Shown: positions 35,559 to 43,176, numbered from the stretch's first letter. The stretch is DNA of 64,000 bases from CAYJLW01 sp964370965 (GCA_964370965.1 CAYJLW010000004.1:66106-130105), one strand, 5' to 3'. Notes: generated by a model not told the origin, from the letters alone. A program made the numbers and translations.

Positions 35559-37306
35559 ATGCGTTGGCGTCTGGTTGTCGGGATTTCCGTGTTGGCCCTC
35601 GGGGTGGGCGGGTGTGTCCCGCCCATCTCTGTCGTCCCCCCCATGGTCGTGGGCACCCCCCAGGTCGGGGTGGCCCTGACGGTGACACAGGGCGTCTGGC
35701 TCCTCCCCGGCACGTACACCTACCAGTGGCAGCGGTGTGAGGCCGACGGCAGCGGGTGCGTGGATGTCGCCGGGGCCGAGTCCAACACCTACACCGCCGT
35801 GGCTGCCGATGAGGGCAGGCGTCTCCGGGCTCGGGTGCGGAACACCAACGCCTACGGTTCCCGGGACGCCTGGAGTGCCCCCAGCGGTGTCGTCGCCCCC
35901 GCCCCCCCATCCGGCCCCTCCACCGCCCGGGTGTCGGTCGCCACCGACGGCACCCAGGGCAACGCGTATTCCTGGGGGGGATGGAGATCCCTGAGCGCGG
36001 ACGGCCGCTACGTCGCCTTCGAGTCGGGGGCGTCGAACCTGGTGGCCGGGGACACCAACGACCGTCCCGACACGTTCGTGCACGACCGCCAGAGCGGGGA
36101 GACCACCCGGGTGTCCGTCGCCACCGACGGCACCCAGGGCGACGGACCTTCCTACGGGTTTCAGCCGTCCCTGAGCGCGGACGGCCGCTACGTCGTCTTC
36201 GGGTCGCTGGCGTCGAACCTGGTGGCCGGGGACACCAATGTGGCGGGTGACGTGTTCGTGCACGACCGCGAGAGCGGGGAGACCACCCGGGTGTCGGTCG
36301 CCACCGACGGCACCCAGAGCGACGCGTGGTCCTGGGGGGGATCCCTGAGCGCGGACGGCCGCTACGTCGCCTTCGTGTCGCTGGCGTCGAACCTGGTGGC
36401 CGAGGACACCAACGGGACTTATGACGTGTTCGTGCACGACCGCGAGAGCGGGGAGACCACCCGGGTGTCGGTCGCCACCGACGGCACCCAGAGCGACGCG
36501 TGGTCCTGGGGGGGATCCCTGAGCGCGGACGGCCGCTACGTCGCCTTCGTGTCGCTGGCGTCGAACCTGGTGGCCGAGGACACCAACGGGACTTATGACG
36601 TGTTCGTGCACGACCGCGAGAGCGGGGAGACCACCCGGGTGTCGGTCGCCANNNNNNNNNNNNNNNNNNNNNNNNNNNNNNNNNNNNNNNNNNNNNNNNN
36701 NNNNNNNNNNNNNNNNNNNNNNNNNNNNNNNNNNNNNNNNNNNNNNNNNNNGACGTGTTCGTGCACGACCGCGAGAGCGGGGAGACCACCCGGGTGTCGG
36801 TCGCCACCGACGGCACCCAGAGCGACGCGTATTCAGGTTCCAGCGAGGGATCCCTGAGCGCGGACGGCCGCTACGTCGTCTTCGGGTCGGGGGCGTCGAA
36901 CCTGGTGGCCGGGGACACCAACGGAGCCCGGGACGTGTTCGTGCACGACCGCGAGAGCGGGGAGACCACCCGGGTGTCGCTCGCCACCGACGGCACCCAG
37001 GGCGACGGAGATTCCTACGAGGGATCCCTGAGCGCGGACGGCCGCTACGTCGCCTTCATGTCGGACGGGTCGAACCTGGTGGCCGGGGACACCAACGGCC
37101 ATACCGATATTTTCGTGCACGACCGCCAGAGCGGGGAGACCACCCGGGTGTCGGTCGCCACCGACGGCACCCAGAGCGACGCGTGGTCCTGGGGGGGATC
37201 CCTGAGCGCGGACGGCCGCTACGTCGCCTTCGTGTCGCTGGCGTCGAACCTGGTGGCCGGGGACACCATCGACAGTGTCGACGTGTTCGTACACGACCGC
37301 GGATGA
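35559..37306 (+). CDS. PD40 beta-propeller lipoprotein, interrupted by scaffold gap
   Basis: ATG 35559 has GGGAGAGGGAGG upstream. A lipoprotein signal (VVGISVLALGVGGC) precedes an Ig-like domain (VGVALTVTQGVW, YTYQWQRCEADG, EGRRLRARVRN). Then come 58-residue PD40 units, each with TTRVSVATDGTQ, SLSADGRYVAFVS, ASNLVA(G/E)DTN and DVFVHDRESGE. Two adjacent units are near-identical at the DNA level (period 174 bases). The 100-N gap at 36652-36751 falls within this array, and the frame differs on the two sides only because the gap length is arbitrary. At least seven units are visible in part. It is probably a surface propeller that binds sugar or protein; ligand unknown. Confidence 0.8.
36652..36751. 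other. Scaffold gap of 100 N in PD40 repeats
   Basis: Exactly 100 N, bordered on both sides by PD40 repeat DNA. It almost certainly reflects collapse of near-identical repeats in assembly, so the real repeat number is unknown. Confidence 0.95.
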
Positions 37307-37746
37307 TTCCCTCCGGCAGACCCACAACGCGGAGCCCAAGCCCTCCGCCCCCCCGTCCGCTTCTGCCCCGACCCTGGAACGAGAACAACTAGGCGACGCC
37401 CAACGGCCTGATGTCCGTGGGGGGCGAACAACCCGGCCATGTACCCGCACCCACCCCTCTCCCCCCATATCAGAGGCACGTGAAGGGCCGAACACACCAT
37501 GCGTGTCGGCGCTCTCCGCAGTACACCCACGTACCACACGCACGGTCTTTGACACGCCCCCCTCACACCTCGACCCAACCCCACCCACACAACACCCCAC
37601 CTGACGCCCCCCAAGGGACTGGCAGAGAGTTCCAGGTGCCCCGAGTGAGCGGTGTCGGCGTGACCGTATGTCCCTGGGGAATTCCCCGGGAAATCCCCAC
37701 CCGTTGCACAGGTTGCGAACTACACGCGTGTGATACATATGAGGGC
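37307..37746. other. 440-base intergenic region of the element
   Basis: No supported gene. It holds a 23-base stretch, TGTACCCGCACC then CACCCCTCTCC (37440-37462), that is repeated exactly at 34641-34663. A perfect 12-base palindrome GGGGAATTCCCC lies at 37676-37687 upstream of the next gene. A stretch with lower GC (TGATACATATGAGG) just before 37747 may hold the promoter. Confidence 0.5.
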
Positions 37747-38535
37747 ATGGAAGTCTGTTCGGAACCGGCGGGGTCCTTCGCCTCGGTCGTCGATCGTGGA
37801 TTCATGCTCGTTCCAGTGCCCTCGGGTCCCGTTGAGGATCCGAAAGGGTTCGCGGAAAACATCAGCTTCGGCGGTCTCGGTGAGGATGTTGCCGAGCGGG
37901 CCTACTGGCGGGAGTTCAACGCCCACTGCCCGAAGCCTGGGGGCGAAGTCCCCCGATGGGCGAGTTCCGAAGCCTGCATGAGCAGATTCCGGGGGCGGGC
38001 GGCGCGCATGGACGAGGAGGCTGCCCTGCTCGAACTGCAGCGCCACGCATGGCACACGCCCTTCTGTGGCCCGCCGGACGAGCGTGAGCTTGAGTGGGCG
38101 GCCCGGGCGAACATCGCTGACGCTCTCCGGCGCGACCCAAGCGCCGACATCGAGGAACTCGTTGACGAGGCGCTTCCCGACCCCGAGGGCTACGGGGCGG
38201 TCCAGGGCGAGAACGACGCCTGCGAGGCTTGGCATTCGTGGCTGGAGCGCCCGTGGTTCGCCCTGTACGGGCTACGCCGACTTCGCGAGCTTCGTTCGGC
38301 TGGCCTCAAGGCCCTCCGGGAGAGCTCCGAGGCGGCCCGGGCCCGCCTCGCGAGATGCGACTCCGCCCGTTGGCTACCGCCTGAATGGGTCCACCGCCTC
38401 GATTTCATCCGCCGGGCCCTGAGCCTGGGCCATGATCCCCCGAGCGACCGCGTCCGCTGCCTGATCGCTGCTCCTGCCGCACCTCCCGCTGTCGGTGGCC
38501 CGCCTGTACTGGCGGCACCGGCGCGGACTGCGTGA
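37747..38535 (+). CDS. Hypothetical protein, 262 aa
   Basis: ATG 37747 with GAGGG upstream; upstream extension is low-complexity. It is soluble, with no signal peptide and with several cysteines and tryptophans (AYWREFNAHCPKPGGEVPRW, QRHAWHTPFCGPPDERELEW, ENDACEAWHSWLERPWFALYG). A helical C-terminal half has LRRLRELRSAGLKALRESSEAARARLARCD. No family is recognised. It lies upstream of the HTH gene in the element and may be a regulator or defence/cargo protein. Confidence 0.55.
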   Translation: MEVCSEPAGSFASVVDRGFMLVPVPSGPVEDPKGFAENISFGGLGEDVAERAYWREFNAHCPKPGGEVPRWASSEACMSRFRGRAARMDEEAALLELQRHAWHTPFCGPPDERELEWAARANIADALRRDPSADIEELVDEALPDPEGYGAVQGENDACEAWHSWLERPWFALYGLRRLRELRSAGLKALRESSEAARARLARCDSARWLPPEWVHRLDFIRRALSLGHDPPSDRVRCLIAAPAAPPAVGGPPVLAAPARTA

Positions 38536-38569
38536 TCGGACCCCGCTCCTAGGAGCATCCCGCCGACCC

Positions 38570-38603
38570 GGTGTCGTCCCCTTCTCAGCAGAAAGGGGGC
38601 ACC
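38570..38603 (+). promoter_or_regulatory. Hairpin covering the Shine-Dalgarno of the HTH gene
   Basis: GGTG...CACC and CCCCTT...AAGGGG pair around a short loop. The 3' arm contains the AAAGGGGG that serves the ATG at 38605, so folding would block initiation. Confidence 0.4.
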
Positions 38604-38604
38604 G

Positions 38605-38940
38605 ATGCCCACCATTCCTTCGAAACTCACCGCTTGGCCGCGCCGCGCTGTCGCCTCGCTTCGCTGCGGCTTGGCCTCGGCGAGACCCACGTTCGCTGTG
38701 GCCGCCACCATGGCCCTCCTGGCCGCCGAGAGCGTCTCGGCCGAGACCCTGCTCCCGGACACCCTGGTGACCGTGTCCAGGGCGGCGGAGGCCCTCGGGA
38801 TCTCCCGGACCTTGGCGTTCCAACTCGTCGCCGAGGGCAAGCTCCGAAGCATCAAGATCGGACGCGCCCGGCGCGTCCCCGCCTCGGAGATCACCCGGTT
38901 CATCGAGGCTGCCCTCGCGGAGCAGGAGGCCGTCAGGTGA
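38605..38940 (+). CDS. Helix-turn-helix protein of excisionase/MerR-like type
   Basis: The 111-residue protein carries a C-terminal HTH_17-like domain at about residues 53-100: TLVTVSRAAEALGISRTLAFQLVAEGKLRSIKIGRARRVPASEITRFIE. Such domains occur in excisionases and plasmid regulators. The N-terminal 50 residues are Ala-rich and weakly conserved in character. Its stop overlaps the next gene as GTGA, the first of three such junctions, so it leads the putative replication operon. Confidence 0.75.
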   Translation: MPTIPSKLTAWPRRAVASLRCGLASARPTFAVAATMALLAAESVSAETLLPDTLVTVSRAAEALGISRTLAFQLVAEGKLRSIKIGRARRVPASEITRFIEAALAEQEAVR

Positions 38941-39227
38941 GGGGCCGTGGACAGGCCGCCGCCCCGGAGATCCCCCGGGGCGGCGGCCAAGCGACTGATG
39001 GTGTTTGGGTGTCGCCCGATCAGGGTACCCCCTCCGGTATCGACACGGCGCCCCAGCCTCTGGGCCCCGGTCCTCACGGAGAGGGCGAGGTTGCGGCCCG
39101 TCTGTTCGGTGAGGAGCCGGGCTGCCGTTCGTGGCAGCGCCGCCGCGCCCGGCCACGGATGGGCGAGGTTCTCGACAGCGGGGTCATCGATGTCGGCCTC
39201 GCTCCTTCTGCGAGGGGGGCAGCGTGA
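38937..39227 (+). CDS. Unrecognised 96-aa protein between HTH and RepA-like genes
   Basis: GTG 38937 overlaps the HTH gene stop by four bases (GTGA). Its own TGA overlaps the GTG of the ATPase gene in the same way. The exact fit at both ends is the main evidence that it is real. The protein is Gly/Pro/Arg-rich (VSPDQGTPSGIDTAPQPLG, CRSWQRRRARPRMGEVLD) and probably disordered in part. No family is recognised. Confidence 0.5.
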   Translation: MRGRGQAAAPEIPRGGGQATDGVWVSPDQGTPSGIDTAPQPLGPGPHGEGEVAARLFGEEPGCRSWQRRRARPRMGEVLDSGVIDVGLAPSARGAA

Positions 39228-40759
39228 ACACCGCCGACCCTTGGGGCGACCACCTCGCCGCAGACATCACCGGCCCACCCCGCGACACGCCGACGAACAG
39301 CCCCGGCAACGGCCGGGATGCGCCGCCGGACGCCGCCCCGCCCGTGGTGAGCGGGGGGCCGTCCGAAGCCGACCCGACTGCCAGGGCTACCGCCCCGGAC
39401 CACCCTGAGGACGACTCCGGTGGAGCGATCCGGGGCCGCCTCGACGCCATGGGCCACCCCGCTCTCTCAACCTGCGTGGCTGACGTGGAACCCGAGGATG
39501 TCCAGTGGCTGTGGCCGGCACGGGTCCCCTACGCCAAGATCACGGTTCTGGACGGGGACCCCGGGTTGGGGAAGTCCACGATCACACTCGACATAACGGC
39601 CCGACTCACGACCGGGACGCCCCTCCCCGGTGACCTCGCCCTCGGGCGCAGGGAGCCCGTGAGCGTCCTTCTGCTCAACGCCGAGGACGGGGTGGCCGAC
39701 ACGATCCGGCCCCGCCTGGAAGCCGCCGGGGCCGACCTCTCCCGGGTGCATGTCATGGCGGAAGTCCCGGACCCCGAGAGGAGTATCCCCCGGCCCGTGT
39801 GTCTCCCCGACGACCTCGCCGCCGTCGAGGCGGAGGCCGCCCGCCTCGGGGCCGGCCTCGTCGTCGTGGACCCGCTCATGGCGTTCCTGGGTTCAGAGGT
39901 GAACGCCCACCGGGACCAGGACGTACGCCGGGTCCTGCACGCCCTGAAGCTCTTCGCCGAACGCACAGGGGCCGCCGTCGTCGTCGTCCGTCACCTGAAC
40001 AAGTCCGGGGGCACGAACGCCCTCTACCGGGGCGGGGGCAGCATCGGGATCGTGGCGGCGGCCCGGGCCGGCCTCATGGTCGCCCCCGACCCCGACGACG
40101 AGACCGGGGAACGCCGGGTCCTCGCCGTCACGAAGTCCAACTTGGCCGCCGTCCCCCCTTCCCTCGCCTACCGGCTCGTCACCGCCCCCGAGCAGGACTG
40201 CGCCCGTGTGGCCTGGGACGGCGAGAGCGGCCGTAGCGCCGCCGACCTGCTCCGGGACCGTGACGACGACGAGCACGCCACGAAGGTCGAGGGGTGCGCC
40301 GAGGCTCTCCGCACGCTCCTCGAAGCCAAGGCCGACACCCTCGACGGGGTCACCCCCAAGGAGGCCGCCGCCTACTGCGCGGACGCCGGGTTCTCGCACC
40401 GCACCTACGAACGTGCCCGCAAGCACCTCGGGGTCCGCGCGGTCCCCCCCGACACGCCCGGCAGGACGGGCACCTCGTGGCGTCTCGAACTCCCCGACAC
40501 GGCTCCCTCCACAGACCCCGACACGGCCCATGTCCGCCAAAACCCCAGGGTTGGCGGACATGACACCGAGTTGCCCGACACGGGGCTTGTTTCTCCAGGT
40601 CAGACCATGTCCGCCTTGTCCGCCAACGGTGAAGCGCCCCCCATGTCCGCCAAGCGTTTTGGCGGACATGGCGAGGACCCCCCGACGGGAGGTTCGGAGG
40701 GGGGCTGGCTCTTCCCCGAGGTCGATCCCGACGACCAACGCGAGGTGATACGCCTGTGA
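39224..40759 (+). CDS. RepA-like AAA ATPase (RecA/DnaB-fold helicase family)
   Basis: GTG 39224 with GAGGGGGG upstream gives 511 residues. After a disordered N-terminus the ATPase core has Walker A GDPGLGKST (about residue 110), a VLLLNAEDG segment, Walker B LVVVDPLMAF and a sensor-type VVVVRHLNKSGG. This is the AAA_25/RepA family of hexameric helicases found in plasmids and phages. A C-terminal winged-helix-like part (VTPKEAAAYCADAGFSHRTYERARKHLGV) may bind DNA. The last 80 residues are low-complexity, encoded by DNA rich in TGTCCGCCAA repeats. Confidence 0.8.
   Translation: MNTADPWGDHLAADITGPPRDTPTNSPGNGRDAPPDAAPPVVSGGPSEADPTARATAPDHPEDDSGGAIRGRLDAMGHPALSTCVADVEPEDVQWLWPARVPYAKITVLDGDPGLGKSTITLDITARLTTGTPLPGDLALGRREPVSVLLLNAEDGVADTIRPRLEAAGADLSRVHVMAEVPDPERSIPRPVCLPDDLAAVEAEAARLGAGLVVVDPLMAFLGSEVNAHRDQDVRRVLHALKLFAERTGAAVVVVRHLNKSGGTNALYRGGGSIGIVAAARAGLMVAPDPDDETGERRVLAVTKSNLAAVPPSLAYRLVTAPEQDCARVAWDGESGRSAADLLRDRDDDEHATKVEGCAEALRTLLEAKADTLDGVTPKEAAAYCADAGFSHRTYERARKHLGVRAVPPDTPGRTGTSWRLELPDTAPSTDPDTAHVRQNPRVGGHDTELPDTGLVSPGQTMSALSANGEAPPMSAKRFGGHGEDPPTGGSEGGWLFPEVDPDDQREVIRL
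40529..40671. repeat. Iteron-like TGTCCGCCAA cluster
   Basis: CATGTCCGCCAA and its inverse (40529-40540, 40551-40562) form one inverted pair. CCATGTCCGCCAA and its inverse (40641-40653, 40659-40671) form another. A direct copy lies at 40617-40626, beside a partial copy at 40606-40615. One more copy is at 41031-41040. The cluster lies in the 3' end of the RepA-like gene, a common place for plasmid origins. Confidence 0.65.
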
Positions 40760-41274
40760 ACGCCGCCGATCTTCTTGCGCGCCTTCACGCCGAGGGTGTG
40801 AGCGTCGGGCTCGACGGCGGCACCATCGTGCTGGACGCTCCCAGAGGGGCCCTCACCTCGGAGCTCGTTGCCGAACTCCGCATCCGCAAGCCCGAGGTCA
40901 TCACCGCCCTCACGGGGAGGACACCCCGACCGTCCCCTGGGTGGTCCGACGGAGCCGTTCGGAGCCTGGTCGAGGAGGTCGAGGAGCGTCTCGTCCTGCT
41001 CGAAGCCGAGCATCCCCCGCCAGGCCCTGATGTCCGCCAAGTGATCGCCGCCGCCCGCCGAGACGTGACCGACGCCCTGGAAGCCCGCGACATCGACCGA
41101 CTGCGGCGCGCCCTGCGGCGCTACGAACGGACCGCTCGGGCCGCTCTCGACCCCGGCCATCTCGTCTGCGGCCGCTGCGAGGCGCCCGGCCGTCCTGTCG
41201 GGACCCTCGGGAGCCTCTGCCCCGACTGCCACCGCGACCACGTGTACCCGCGCAGAGACGAGGACGGGCCGTGA
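40756..41274 (+). CDS. TubC-docking-like / zinc-ribbon protein, 172 aa
   Basis: GTG 40756 overlaps the ATPase stop (GTGA). Residues 1-50 (ADLLARLHAEGVSVGL to APRGALTSELVAELRIRKPEVITAL) resemble the TubC N-terminal docking domain, known from NRPS/PKS proteins and also from plasmid and phage primase-type proteins. A helical middle follows. The C-terminus has a CGRC...CPDC zinc ribbon. Next to a RepA-like helicase it may be a primase accessory or DNA-binding partner; this is inference. Confidence 0.65.
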   Translation: MNAADLLARLHAEGVSVGLDGGTIVLDAPRGALTSELVAELRIRKPEVITALTGRTPRPSPGWSDGAVRSLVEEVEERLVLLEAEHPPPGPDVRQVIAAARRDVTDALEARDIDRLRRALRRYERTARAALDPGHLVCGRCEAPGRPVGTLGSLCPDCHRDHVYPRRDEDGP

Positions 41275-41357
41275 CTGGGGGTGGTGAACGGCGCCGGGTC
41301 GTGTTCGCTGGCCCCGGGCGACCCAGGGGGCTCTCAGGGCCCCGTGGCGGGCACCGC

Positions 41358-41576
41358 CTACACCGGGGTCTTCCTCGGCCGTCCTCGGCGTCTCGTGGCG
41401 TGCCACGCCTCGATGTCGGGCAGGTGCCAGGCGGGCTGGCCGCTCACAATCCAGCGGGGCGGAGGCATGATCCCTCGTTGGCGCCAGACGTGGACCGTGT
41501 TCCCTTGCACGCCGAGCGCCTCCGCTATCTCAGCGCATCCCACCGGCTGGCAGTCCTCGCACGGGTCTTTCACCAT
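41358..41576 (-). CDS. Excisionase-like helix-turn-helix protein
   Basis: ATG 41576 has GGTGAG upstream; a second ATG at 41585 has no Shine-Dalgarno. The 72-residue protein is one winged-helix domain: VGCAEIAEALGVQGNTVHVWRQRGIMPPPRWIVSGQPAWHLPDIEAWHATRR. This is the pattern of AlpA/Xis-like DNA-bending proteins. It is divergent from the integrase operon and shares its operator region, which fits a recombination directionality factor. Confidence 0.75.
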   Translation of the reverse strand: MVKDPCEDCQPVGCAEIAEALGVQGNTVHVWRQRGIMPPPRWIVSGQPAWHLPDIEAWHATRRRGRPRKTPV

Positions 41577-41585
41577 GCTCACCAT

Positions 41586-41634
41586 TCTGTACGGTCACGC
41601 TTGACACTACAACAGTATGGACGTACCGTACAGA
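41586..41634. promoter_or_regulatory. Integrase promoter with flanking operator arms
   Basis: TTGACA (41601-41606), a 17-base spacer and TACCGT (41624-41629) form a good promoter towards the integrase. TCTGTACGGT (41586-41595) and its exact complement ACCGTACAGA (41625-41634) flank it; the right arm overlaps the -10 box. A repressor, perhaps the divergent HTH protein, probably binds here. Confidence 0.65.
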
Positions 41635-41702
41635 TACTAGAGAGCCCCCGCGCCGCTGCAACGGCCGGGGGCGTGCCCGACCCCTGCGTAGGAGGGATCG
41701 AG

Positions 41703-41825
41703 ATGATCGACGCTACCGCGTCCACCCTGGGCTGCGAGACGGGGGCCGTCGAGAAGGGCCACCGGGCCTTTGTCACGCTGGACGGCGTTGGCGGGAGCGC
41801 TGTCCAGTCGGGGGACGCATCGTGA
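41703..41825 (+). CDS. 40-residue leader ORF coupled to the integrase gene
   Basis: ATG 41703 has a strong AGGAGGGATCGAG Shine-Dalgarno. The stop overlaps the integrase GTG as GTGA. The peptide (MIDATASTLGCETGAVEKGH and 20 more) is not recognised. It may mainly deliver ribosomes to the integrase start, which lacks its own good Shine-Dalgarno. Confidence 0.55.
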   Translation: MIDATASTLGCETGAVEKGHRAFVTLDGVGGSAVQSGDAS

Positions 41826-42979
41826 CCGCCCGGCGCAGAGCCCACGGCGAGGGCACGGTCTTCTACGACGAGGCCCGGGGCCGTTGGGTCGCCCTCCTCG
41901 ACCTCGGCCGGAAACCGGACGGGGGCAGGGACCGTCGCAAGCGCACCGCCGCCACGAAGAAGGAGGCCCTCGCTCTCCTCGCCGAGATGCGCTCCCAGGT
42001 GGCCGCCGGGCTGCCGGTCCCGGACGGCGCCCGCACCGTGGGGGCCTGGCTCGGCTACTGGCTCACCGAGATCCGCCCCCACGACGTGAGCGAGGCCACG
42101 GTCGAACGTGACGAGGGCCTCGTGCGAGTCCACCTGCTCCCCGCCCTCGGCACCCGTCGCCTCAAGGACCTCACCCCCGAGCACGTCGAGACGCTCCTCA
42201 AGGCGAAGACCGAGGAGGGCTACGCGAGGGCCACCGTGGACCGTGTCCGCCTCGTGCTCCGCCAGGCCCTCGCCGAGGCCGAACGGCGCGGCCTCGTGCT
42301 CCGCAACGTCGCCGCGATCGTGCGCACACCCAAGGGCCACAAGAGAGAAGGCCGTACCCTCACCCCGGAGCAGGCCGGGGCGCTCCTGGACGCCGCCGAG
42401 GGCGACCGTCTCGAAGCGCTCTGGAAGTGCTCCCTGCTGTTGGGGATGCGTCCCGGGGAAGTATGCGGGCTCACGTGGGACTGCATCGACCTGGACGCCG
42501 CCCGCCTACACGTCCGTCAGGCCCGCAGGGGGAGGACCGCGACCATGCACATCGGGGCCCCGAAGAACGCATCCTCCCTGCGCACCCTCGACCTGCCCGG
42601 CCCCGTCGTGGACGCCCTCCGGGAGCATCGCCGCCGCCAGGCCGCCGAACGGCTCGCCGCGGGGGAGGGCTGGGCCGACCTCGACTTGGTGTTCCCCACG
42701 AGCACGGGGCGAATGATGGATGCGCGCAACGTCCGCCGGGAACTCGACAGGCTCACCCGCTGGGCCGGCCTCGGGCACTGGACGCCCTACGAGCTTCGGC
42801 ACTCGGCGGTCTCGCTGCTGTGCGCCGCCGGCGTCCCCATCGAGGAGGTGGCGGACCTGGCCGGGCACTCCGACACCCGGACCACCATGACCGTGTACCG
42901 CCACCCCGTGCGCCCCTCGGTCTCCGCTCACGTGGAAGCGATGGAGCGCCTCGCCCGGGGCGGGGCCGAGGCCCTCTGA
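41822..42979 (+). CDS. Tyrosine recombinase (integrase)
   Basis: This 385-residue phage-type integrase has an N-terminal arm-binding AP2-like domain (GEGTVFYDEARGRWVALLDLG), a SAM-like core-binding domain (GAWLGYWLTEIRPHDVSEATVERDEGLVRVHLLPALGTRRL) and the catalytic domain. Catalytic residues seen are Arg in GMRPGEVCGLTW, Arg in YELRHSAVSLL (the usual His of HxxR is Tyr), His in LAGHSDTRTTM and the nucleophile Tyr in VYRH. It lies 125 bases from the tRNA-Val att site and should cut there. Confidence 0.92.
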   Translation: MTARRRAHGEGTVFYDEARGRWVALLDLGRKPDGGRDRRKRTAATKKEALALLAEMRSQVAAGLPVPDGARTVGAWLGYWLTEIRPHDVSEATVERDEGLVRVHLLPALGTRRLKDLTPEHVETLLKAKTEEGYARATVDRVRLVLRQALAEAERRGLVLRNVAAIVRTPKGHKREGRTLTPEQAGALLDAAEGDRLEALWKCSLLLGMRPGEVCGLTWDCIDLDAARLHVRQARRGRTATMHIGAPKNASSLRTLDLPGPVVDALREHRRRQAAERLAAGEGWADLDLVFPTSTGRMMDARNVRRELDRLTRWAGLGHWTPYELRHSAVSLLCAAGVPIEEVADLAGHSDTRTTMTVYRHPVRPSVSAHVEAMERLARGGAEAL

Positions 42980-42989
42980 GAAGGCTCGC

Positions 42990-43032
42990 CTGGGAGCCAA
43001 AGGCGGGGTTTGGCTCCCAGGTTGGCTCCCAG
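42990..43032. repeat. Right arm-type sites (three TTGGCTCCCAG, one inverted)
   Basis: An inverted copy (CTGGGAGCCAAA, 42990-43001) and two direct copies (43009-43032) lie 72 bases inside the right att core. The two-copy block is identical to that at 33957-33980. Confidence 0.7.
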
Positions 43033-43103
43033 AAGCCATCTCGGACCCTCACCCGAGGCCGGATCGACCACCCGACACCGCCCCTGACCTGCCCGTTCGT
43101 GTG

Positions 43104-43149
43104 GTGGGTGCTAGAGGATTTGAACCTCTGACCTCTTCCGCGTCAAGGA
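43104..43149. repeat. Right attachment site core
   Basis: 46 bases identical to 33785-33830, overlapping the 3' end of the intact tRNA-Val gene. Confidence 0.92.
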
Positions 43150-43176
43150 AGCGCTCTCCCCCTGAGCTAAGCACCC
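43105..43176 (-). tRNA. tRNA-Val (anticodon GAC)
   Basis: The minus strand folds into a full cloverleaf of 72 bases: acceptor GGGTGCT/AGCACCC with discriminator A, D stem GCTC/GAGC, anticodon stem CTTCC/GGAAG with loop TTGACGC, and T stem AGAGG/CCTCT with TTCAAAT. CCA is not encoded. It is the insertion target of the element and was restored by it. Confidence 0.96.

Larger units (their letters stand above)
33785..43149. mobile_element. Integrative element in tRNA-Val(GAC), about 9.4 kb
   Basis: The 3' 45 bases of the tRNA-Val gene plus one neighbouring base are repeated exactly at 33785-33830 and 43104-43149. The intact tRNA is at the right end, and a tyrosine integrase gene lies just inside it, the standard arrangement for tRNA-targeting elements. 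Inside are an excisionase-like gene, a RepA-like ATPase with iteron-like repeats, a HTH gene, two lipoproteins and several unknowns. No relaxase, FtsK/Tra protein or phage structural gene is recognised. It may be an integrated plasmid, a mobilisable element or a satellite. Confidence 0.88.

Noticed and set aside
36276..36651. Possible CRISPR or minisatellite
   Set aside because: Units of 174 bases are coding PD40 modules in frame.
41271..41825. 184-codon frame beginning with a GTGA overlap after the TubC-like gene
   Set aside because: It runs antisense through the Xis-like gene and its operator and is Arg/His-rich. Only the last 40 codons with their own Shine-Dalgarno are accepted.
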